A DNA stretch of 64,000 nucleotides from Cristatella mucedo (lineage: Eukaryota > Bryozoa > Phylactolaemata > Cristatellidae), in the NCBI GenBank assembly GCA_009760855.2, contig WPIO01000196.1:244001-308000 (forward strand). Reading direction: 5' to 3'. The first letter of the stretch is position 1. Each line of letters opens with the position of its first letter. The notes beneath the pieces were generated by a model that saw only the letters and a list, made by a program, of their open reading frames with translations, was not told where the DNA came from and did no database searches. This document shows, piece by piece, positions 56,227 through 64,000 of the stretch. The position numbers were made by a program, and so were the translations under genes.

Positions 56227-59200
56227 GTGTATCTAATTTGTTTTTATGCACGGGTATATTTTCAACCGCTCATATGTCGGAGTGCGGCTGCTCGTTTTAA
56301 TCTCGTCTGCCGGAGCTTGTGCCTATGCAAAACTCGGCTCGCTAGCCTGTAAACTGCCATATCGAAATATGTATGCTTCGGATGTGCTGCTGCCACATGC
56401 ACCGAGTCGGGATTGGGGGCAGTCACTACTGATTGGTTTGAGGCACGAGCGCGTCCATTCTAGAACTTTCTTATTCGTGCTCTATGCGCGTTTTTAAAGC
56501 GAGCGAGTTTTTAAAGCACGAGTGCTCTATATATGCGTATGTGAATGTGCATACGTGCTGTGTGTATGTCTAGCACACGGATTATAATATATATATATAT
56601 ATATATGCATATATATGCATTATGCATTATGTATTATATTGCATGGAAGCATATGTAATATGCATATATGCCGTATATAATATGCATATATACCATATGC
56701 ATTAGGTTCTTTTTGTCGCCTGGTCATCAGTTTGGTATCCCAAGTTCTTTTCTTCGAGGCATGTGTGCTTGGCATAGCCATTGCCCTTGGTTTATATGGG
56801 CATGGCAACCTTCCTGTGAGGCAGCTGTTTTGGAAGCATAATTCTATAGCCACTCATTTGGTATTCGCCGTGGTTCATACGTTGTAATAGTCTCTGCCAC
56901 CAGTGGTCGGTGGATCATGCCGTCATGTACATGTAATGACGTGACTACATTAGTGTAGGCTACTGTGCAAATGAGATCATGCTTACATGGCATGGACAAT
57001 CTCTTTCCCTTAGTGTTTCTTGGTTTTCATTGTTTGATATTCTTCGTGAATAATTTGCACTAATCTCGAGTTTGCTCCCGTTTCTTTCCACCTTTTTTGC
57101 TGCGGTAAATAGCTCTGTCTGCCTATGTCTCTAACTCTCTTCCGCTTTTCACTCTCAATTACTGTCTGTCTTTCTTTCAGCATCTGTCCGTATCTCGTTC
57201 CCTCACTCACTGTCTGTCTAACTCTATCTCCCCCCCTTTCTCTCTCTCACTTTCTCTCTTATTCTCTTTCTCTCTCCCCCTCGCTCTCTCTTGCTCTCTC
57301 GTGCCACTCTCTTGCACTTGGGGGCATGCAATACAGATGATCTTGCCAGGTATCTTTGCCAGCCACTGGCTGCATGCTTTGCATTCTGATGCGTTTGCAC
57401 TTTAGCTGATTCGGGCTTCATCACCGAAGTTTTCTGTTGGTATATCGTAGCGAATGGCAGCATAGTTTCGGTTAGTAGCTGCTGCCTCTTGTTTATTATT
57501 TTCTGGTTCAGTCATAGTAGTACCAAAGGAAGGAAGGAAGTTAGTTAGGTCCCAGATGAGCTGGCCAGTGGTTTGGTTTTTCATTAGCTATGGTTGGCTA
57601 TGGTGTATTGCTGTCAACTAACTGCTGGCTTCAACGGGTTGGTAAAGGCAGATCTCTCTTGGTTTGTCTCATCTCTTTTTGTGTTTCTCTCATGCAGTCA
57701 CGAATAGCTGTATTGAAGCCAGTTCCCTGTGCACAGCTGTAGGCATGATCACTGGAGTGGTTTTTGTTGATGCTCATTGTAGGCTGAACACCAAAAAGAG
57801 CTGGGCAATGAGGCTTACAAGAAACGAGTCTTCAATGTTGCCTTGGAGCACTACACCAAAGCAAGCGAGCTTGAGCCGACTAACATGGTTTACCTGAATA
57901 ATATGGCCGGTATGAGTTGTCCTGCTTTTTGCTGCAGTTGTCACATCCATGGTGTTTTGTGAAGTAGTCGATAGCTCCAAAAAGTCTCTTGTTAGGCGTG
58001 CTCCAGCAGTATAAGTGCGGGTTTTGATATAGCTGCCGTCTGCCTAATATGTACAGCATCGTGCACAATTGATTGGAATTATATGCTTTAATTTTTTCGG
58101 CTGGTTCTCTGTTGAGTTTCATGGTTTTAGTGTGTGCATGGCATGGCCTGGTCTGGCTCACTTTTGTTGACTAAGAAATTGCATAGGAGCAAAGAATACC
58201 TATAAGAGAATGTAAGTTTGTTCGCTATTTTGAGTAATTGGTTTCGTTTTCGCTTTTCAGCTGTCTACCTAGAGCAAGGCGAATTTCAGAAGTGTATAGA
58301 CACCTGCATGAAAGGTGTCGAAATAGGGCGTGAAAACCGGGCTGACTTCAGCAACATTGCCAAGTATGTACCAGCACGGGCCGAGGATGAGAGTGATGCT
58401 TGACGTCATTTAAAAGGACGACGAGACTTGCGTGCCCATTGGCAGCCGATCCGTGCCCTTGACTTATCCTCCGAGCCCCTTCTCCTCCTCCTCGGAGTGC
58501 CAACTCTACTCCTCCCAAGCTGGATGCACGTCGAGGCCCCATCTTGCCTCATTGGCTGCCATGTTACGTACTTCTGTAGTCGAATTCTCTGTTTGCTCCT
58601 TATTTGCACGCGAGAGTGATTTGCGCCAGTGATTGCCGTGTGGAGCAAGTGTTCGCTTTTCGGTCTTGGCTGCGTGGTTTAAGTCTGGTTGGTTTATTGT
58701 GGCAGCAGCAGCTTCCTCCAGCTCTCTCTTGGTTTTGGCCGCTGACCTCGTGCTCCACGTTGTCGTTCTGTTGCTAAGTGGCCACGGCCTGCTGCCGTGT
58801 TTATCGGCACGATCGCGCTCGTTGGCCACATCGCTTTCCGGATCCTCGTGGCCGTCGCTGTTGCTGCTGAAAACTCACGTTGCTCTGCACTGTTGTTGTA
58901 GGGCCCTGGCTCGTGCTGGCACTGCAGCACTGAAGCTGGAAAAGTACAGTGAGGCGCTGGCGCTGTTCCACAAGTCGGTAGCCGAGCATCGCGATCCTGC
59001 TGTTGTAAAGAAGGCTTCCGAGGTAGGCTGACATATTAAGCTGCCACACCTCGAAGCGATGTCCTGTTAGCAAAGTCGCTGTCGTGCCAACGGTGGCACT
59101 GCTGCCTAGAACCCTCCCCTTTTATCTGTCTGTCTGCCTGTCTTTCTCATCTGCCTGTCTTAAATCTATATTTCTGTTCAGTTTGCACAATTAGTTGAGT

Positions 59201-62200
59201 GCACGGCTTGCCAAATGACGGGCACTATTCCTTCCCTTGCTGCTGGATATGCATATCGAGTTGTGCTTAGGATGTGCATGTGGATGTCTGGTATGTGCAT
59301 TGTGGGGGGCAGAGTGTCGGTGATGGCTGCTAAGGCTGCAATGGCTGCTAAAAGCAACGTCTTGTGCTAGCACTGGCAATGCTTGTCCTCTGATGCATGA
59401 ACAGGTGGAGAAGAAGATAAAGGAACTCGAGCGGCTAGCCTATATCGATCCTGAAAAGGCTCTGGAGGAGAAGAACAAAGGCAACAAGTTCTTCCAGGAT
59501 GGTAGGCTCTTGCTGTCACCATCCTCCTACCTCTAGATATATTCACGATTTTATATTTCCACTCTTGTGTGTCCAAACCCGTCTTACCTGAATCTCTTGT
59601 GCTATGTCGAAGGCGGTTCAGTCTGCCTGTGCATTTTGGAATTTGAGAGCAAACGAGATGGCTGCCTTTGGGTGCCAGTAATGCAACAAGAAATACATCT
59701 ATTGTCGAAGGAACCGTGAATTGCTATCAAGGATGCTGTTTGTGTACAATTTCAGCTGCTCCCACGTTGTGGTGCGAAATATTTTTTACGAGAGCCGTGG
59801 CTGTGATTATTTCGCCCAGGATCATTGTTTACCGAACAAATGTAACTTGCCTTTCTTTTAGCATGTGTGTGTTCTTTTGGTTGACAGGGACGTATGTTAA
59901 GTTGAGGAAACAGTAAACAAGGGCATGTTGTCACCTCACAGTGATGTCCTTCGTGATTCTAGGTGCTTTGTCTCACATTGGTTAATTTTAATGGTGACCA
60001 CCAGAGCCTGATAGACCTCTGCGCTTGGTTAATTTTAATGGTGACCATCAGAGCCTGATAGACCTCTGCGCTACTACGGCACAATATTGATTTATTTCTT
60101 GTTGCAACTGAATGATGCCTGCCTGCATGCCGTGGCCTAAACGCATTCTGTGTGGATGCTTGGTCTTAGATGGCCAATGCAGTGTTGGCAGTTGCTGCAG
60201 CTGTGTCAGTATCGTAGAGCTCACATTGTGGTCGATTCGGTTCACTGTTCACAGGCAAGTTTCCGGATGCCGTGCGCTGCTACACGGAGGCCATTCGACG
60301 CAGTCCGAACGATGCCAAGCTCTACTCTAACCGTGCTGCCTGCTACACGAAGCTGCTCGAGTTTCCCCTGGCGCTGAAAGATGCCGAGGAGTGCATCCGC
60401 CTGGAGCCCACGTTCGGTAAGCTCTGGGAGGCGTCTCAGCTGCGCACTTGCTGTGCTGCAGGACGTGTCTCACTTGAACTCAGAGGCGCCTTCCGAGTTC
60501 AAGTACAGGCGTGGCTGCTCGACGCTTGACCTTGGCTTTGATGACGCTTGACCTTGCTTTGACATTTGCTTGCTTCCAGTCAAGGGACATCTCAGGAAGG
60601 CACAGTGTCACGTGGCAATGAAGGACTTGGGCAGAGCAGCTTCGGCTTACCAGAAGGCGCTCGAACTCGATCCGAAATGCCAGGTAATCGTCGTTGTGTG
60701 GCAGCTCTCCTGTGCCGCGTTCTCTCCGCTTAGCAATTCGTCATCACCCAGCTTCTTGTTGCTGTATGCTTGCGCCGCGTGTGCACTGTATGCCTGCCTG
60801 ATGCATTAGCATACATACACTCAGGGCCATGTGTAGTTAAGAACCTCGCGAGAGGCCGATGATGGTGATGATGTTGGGAATAGAAAACAGCTTAGCAGCT
60901 GAGAAGTGCCGTCCTTAGCAACTGAAATGATGGATTGTGCCAGGGGAAGAGACATGTTTGGTTGGATAAGGTGTACGTACAAAAAGTTTGCCATTTAAAA
61001 CATCTAGTGAGGCCTTTTAAGGACCTGGCCTTTAGAAGATCAATATTTGAGTTCTTCAGTGCAAGAGAAGGCACGAGGAGCTCACGGCTTTCTGACCTCT
61101 CTTACTTCCTTCCTTACTTACTTATCTCACTACCCCTTTCTGGTCGATCGTGTGCGAACCGAACCGCCCAGAGGCTAATGAGCACAGCAACTTCACCAGA
61201 GGTATTCAGCTGAATCCTAGTTCAGCTAGTGTATTTCAGACGTGTTTTGAAAACAGGGCTGGGGCTATGTGAAGGTCTCTCATATACTTTGAATTTAGGG
61301 AAGGCCGAGTCAGGTATTATCTGGCTAAGTGCTCCAAGAAGGGCTCCGTGGCTTCTAGCCTTCTTAGAACGTCTGCCGAACCACTCGGTGATCACATGGT
61401 GGCCAACGGCTGCTCCCTAGGCCGCCAAAACAAGTCATCGAGCTGCTTCAAGGACCACTTGCCGAAGATGGCTGCAACAGGCGGTAGGAAGGCCATGTTG
61501 GTCAAGTCAGCCGGTCAGCAGAAGCCGCTGTAAAGACTAGCTAGAGCTAGCAAGCACACGGTGCAGCACTGAAGGTGCGATTCTCCGACCGAAGGCCAAG
61601 ACAGCACCCTGGCCGCGATTGCAGCACAGTGCTGAAAGGCTGCTCCGAGTTATGCGCCACGACCACTCCGGATTCCTGAAGATTGGCACTCGGTTTTTTG
61701 GACAGGTGAAAGCCAATTTCGGCTTAAGTGCTGAGGTGTCGGGCTTGTGGTTTGGAGTTGCAGCAGGTGGATTGGAGCACGGCATCGGTCGCATTCCTGG
61801 CATTCCACGGGATCGTCGCATTCCTAGCATTCCTGGGCCGGAATGTTTATTTTAACGTGCTGCAAAAAGCCCGACGGCTGTTGGGCGGCAGCTTTAGCTA
61901 TAAGTAGCAGGATAATGAACTAATAATAGTTGTTCTGCTGATCTCCACGTTGCTGCAACTACTTACAAAGCCCCGAGAGTATTTATTTAATGCCTGCTTG
62001 CTAAGTTTGCTCTGCGCTCGGCTCGTGTGTGTTGTGGCGGCAGCAGCTCAGTCGACAGAATGCACACACTGACTGTCGTTGCTTGCTTTCAGGAGGCCAT
62101 CGATGGCTACCGCCAGTGCATGATGGACGAGGACCCGGAGGCTGTGCGCAAGCGTGCCATGCAGGATCCGGAAGTGCGAGAGATTCTGCAGGACCCGGCG

Positions 62201-63572
62201 ATGCAGCTCATCCTGCAGCAGATGCAGCGTGATCCCAAAGCACTGGGAGAGTGAGTGACCCTTCGTGACGTCTAATCTTTTCACATTGGACCCCCACTGT
62301 GCTACCGTTTTTCACATTGGCTTACGTATGCTGCCATTGTCCCTCTCTCGGCTGATCAAGACACTCGGCTGATCGAGCTGTGTCTCCTGCTAGTATCTTG
62401 ACCTACCGTTCCACCCACGGACTCGGTGCAACTTGTGTGTGCACATTCTTTGGCTTAGATTTGCGGGATACTGTGGGATCTTTCCGACGGAAAAGCGACT
62501 GCATACGATTTCTAGGGATAGGCTGCTGACAGGGCAGTCTAAGTCGAATTGAGTCAACTGTATCAAGTTAAGCTGAACCCCCAGAGATCAGCCACAGCAC
62601 CCATTATCAGGCTGTAGACTGAAGAGAGTTAGTGATCCTATTGTTAAAAGGCTGTTGGCGATGGTGGCTCAGTGACCCGTTGGGTCATGCAGCATTGCAA
62701 GGGCCGTTTTCATTCATTCATTTAGGAGAGATGGGAAGAGAGAGACCGAGCTAGAAGAGAAGACAGACCGACTGGCAGGTCGAACTCTCAGATGCCAAAC
62801 TATGCACCTACCTACATTTCACCTCAATGCATTTCTTCTAGCCTGTCTTGACCGGAGGTGTGGGTGGCATGTCGCTCCAGAAGATAGTAATAATGAGACA
62901 TTTGCATAGTGCCTTACAAGAACTAGCTTCCTTTCTGGGCATTCCAGGGCTGGAAAGCAAGGATATCGATAAGTTAGTGACAGCATGCACAGTGTAGTAC
63001 GGTACGAATCAGTGCATAGAGTACACATCATATTGCAAGATTAGGCCTTCCGATGTTTCAGGAACTCTCTGCTCGCTCATGTTGGTTGTTTTTTATTATC
63101 GTTCAATTAAAGAAAGTGTTATGTCATCTAAGTTTTAATGTCAGCAATACATGCTGCAAGATAGTTTTGCAAGTGGTTCTCGGTACAGCGATAAGCCTTT
63201 GGCTAATTAATGCAGGGCCACTGGCTATCGAGAGGCTGCTTTTAAGCATTTCTGTCCATGCAGCTAAAATTAACGTTTATTTTTGCTGCTTGGCGCACGA
63301 GTCCTTCATTGGTATCTAGTCATTATTTTGCTGCACTCGATCGGTGTCCTGCTGACCATCCTGCTATTGATCACTTGATGAGAGCAATTTCTGCTGATCC
63401 ATCTGCGGTTCAGTTGCTGTGATCGCAATGTTGCCTCATGCTTTGCTGATTTTTGGTTGCTCATGCTTTGCTGATGTTTGGTTGCTCGTGTGCTTTTAGG
63501 CACTTGAAAAACCCACAGATAGCAGCCAAGATTGAGAAGTTGCTTGAGTCAGGACTTATTGCTATCCGCTGA
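56200..63572 (+). CDS. STIP1: STIP1/Hop/Sti1 co-chaperone, nine exons, short form
   Basis: STIP1 (Hop, Sti1) passes client proteins from Hsp70 to Hsp90 in the cytosol, gripping the chaperones' EEVD tails with TPR domains. Nine plus-strand exons join in phase: 56200-56226, 57783-57909, 58261-58363, 58902-59022, 59405-59501, 60255-60416, 60580-60683, 62093-62250, 63500-63572. They encode 323 residues. Present are TPR2A (clamp residues in KELGN, LNNMA, KALAR), TPR2B ([22 protein letters not shown]) and the DP2 region ending [13 protein letters not shown]1 and DP1, about 200 residues in the 543-residue human protein, are not in the window. Caenorhabditis STI-1 (320 residues) has the same short layout. 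All clamp positions look intact. The first exon is the least certain part. Confidence 0.9.
56227..57782 (+). other. STIP1 intron 1
   Basis: Contains ATATGCAT-type AT repeats around 56590-56700 and a CT-rich run at 57195-57310. No TPR-like exon was recognised in any frame. Confidence 0.6.
57783..57909 (+). CDS. STIP1: STIP1 exon: start of TPR2A
   Basis: [37 protein letters not shown] and LNNMA match human KEKELGNDAYKKKDF...ELDPTNMTYITNQA. The in-frame codon just upstream is a TAG formed by the acceptor itself, so an upstream exon is required. Donor GCCG|GTATGA, phase 1. Confidence 0.92.
58261..58363 (+). CDS. STIP1: STIP1 exon: TPR2A middle
   Basis: [20 protein letters not shown] and [15 protein letters not shown] correspond to human AVYFEKGDYNKC...EVGRENREDYRQIAK. 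Acceptor CTTTTCAG, donor GCCAA|GTATGT, phase 2. Confidence 0.93.
58902..59022 (+). CDS. STIP1: STIP1 exon: TPR2A end
   Basis: [20 protein letters not shown] and [19 protein letters not shown]. The K and R of KALAR complete the TPR2A carboxylate clamp. Donor GAG|GTAGGC, phase 0. Confidence 0.93.
59405..59501 (+). CDS. STIP1: STIP1 exon: inter-TPR helix and TPR2B start
   Basis: [20 protein letters not shown] then [12 protein letters not shown], matching human [25 protein letters not shown] gives clamp K and N. Donor GATG|GTAGGC, phase 1. Confidence 0.93.
59978..60071. repeat. 47-base tandem duplication in a STIP1 intron
   Basis: TTGGTTAATTTTAATGGTGA through TAGACCTCTGCGC occurs twice in tandem with one mismatch, so it is a recent duplication. 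Confidence 0.95.
60255..60416 (+). CDS. STIP1: STIP1 exon: TPR2B core
   Basis: [54 protein letters not shown]. This is the most conserved part of the family (human [21 protein letters not shown]). Confidence 0.96.
60580..60683 (+). CDS. STIP1: STIP1 exon: TPR2B end
   Basis: [20 protein letters not shown] and [15 protein letters not shown]; human FIKGYTRKAAAL...YQKALDLDSSCK. Donor CAG|GTAATC, phase 0. Confidence 0.93.
60684..62092 (+). other. STIP1 intron 7 (1.4 kb)
   Basis: The longest intron in the 3' half of the gene. No exon or repeat family was recognised. The 78-codon frame at 61619-61855 shows no similarity. Confidence 0.55.
62093..62250 (+). CDS. STIP1: STIP1 exon: DP2 region
   Basis: [40 protein letters not shown] and [13 protein letters not shown] with the repeated D-P motif that names the DP2 domain, which is needed for client activation. 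Donor GA|GTGAGT, phase 2. Confidence 0.94.
62251..63499 (+). other. STIP1 intron 8
   Basis: Holds a reverse LINE-2F-type tail at 62885-63010; otherwise no feature recognised. Confidence 0.55.
62885..63010 (-). mobile_element. LINE-2F-type tail, degraded
   Basis: AATAATGAGACATTTGCATA, GTGCCTTACAAGAACTAGCT, TCCTTTCTGGGCATTCCAGG, then GACAGCATGCACAGTG of the 3' UTR. Confidence 0.65.
63500..63572 (+). CDS. STIP1: STIP1 last coding exon
   Basis: [20 protein letters not shown] then AIR and TGA; human [23 protein letters not shown]. Acceptor TGCTTTTAG. No AATAAA was found in the remaining 430 bases, so the poly(A) site may lie beyond the window or use a variant signal. Confidence 0.95.
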
Positions 63573-64000
63573 GCGTGTGGCCATGCAGCAGCCCGTGGTT
63601 GCAGCAGGCGGTGACATCACGAGTGGTGTGTGCTGCACTATACTGGTGCAGCGCCCCGTGTGGTTTTCGTTTGCAACCTGGAAGCCTTTGCTGCCTTAGT
63701 AACATATGTTGGATCGTTGTGGTAATACTACACACGGGTACTAAGCAAACACGTGTTTAGATACTTTTGCCGTTTGCTGACGTGAGCATTCATGTAATGG
63801 TGGTGATGCATGCATGATTTGGTCAGCTGCTGTGTCGATGTGACACCGACTGGTTCACAGCCAGCTTTCTACTGAAATATAGTTGCTATACCATGGTCTT
63901 GCTTAATTTGCCAGCTGTTCAGGCACCCAAACGAGTTCAGATTTAAAACATCTTAACTTTTTTTTTTGACACCCTGTTATGCCCATGTTACACCATTAAC

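Noticed and set aside
61537-61855. Extra exon or antisense gene within STIP1 intron 7
   Set aside because: Two open frames on opposite strands, no similarity, and the STIP1 phases join without it.

Overview
This 64 kb window is nuclear DNA from an intron-rich animal, most likely an invertebrate. Protein-coding exons are small, flanked by GT/AG (one possibly GC/AG) splice sites, and separated by introns full of retrotransposon fragments, tRNA-like SINEs and long microsatellites. Nothing looks bacterial, organellar or viral. I cannot name the species. The short STIP1 architecture is like that of nematodes, but GC content and repeat content do not decide the phylum.

Three genes can be assembled exon by exon, with reading phases that agree at almost every junction. 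(1) 0.75-19.3 kb, minus strand: a DNase II-like acid endonuclease, six exons, with only the first exon(s) carrying the signal peptide not found. (2) 23.9-36.7 kb, minus strand: a SPRED/Sprouty-related protein, six exons, with an EVH1 domain split over two exons, a long low-complexity N-terminal extension and a divergent cysteine-rich C-terminus. A GC-rich island at 50.1-51.3 kb holds a candidate upstream exon. (3) 56.2-63.6 kb, plus strand: STIP1/Hop, the Hsp70-Hsp90 co-chaperone, with a short first exon followed by TPR2A, TPR2B and DP2 but no TPR1 or DP1. The three genes have unrelated roles: lysosomal DNA degradation, dampening of Ras/MAPK signalling, and chaperone hand-over. I see no operon-like logic.

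The rest is repeats. Two LINE families with reverse-transcriptase ORFs occur: LINE-1F, whose best copy is at 5.7-8.5 kb on the minus strand, and LINE-2F, whose best copy is at 47.05-48.6 kb on the minus strand with an intact 431-codon ORF. LINE-2F ends in a conserved stem-loop plus a TTA-rich tail that recurs about twenty times, and a very similar end is found on a tRNA-headed SINE (SINE-B). A second tRNA-headed SINE (SINE-A) has about ten copies. There is also a broken Tigger/pogo-type DNA transposon, a probable mariner-type MITE, a ~1 kb AT-rich satellite, and several GC-rich islands with perfect hairpins or palindromes. No complete, evidently active transposon was found, and no obviously new biological system.
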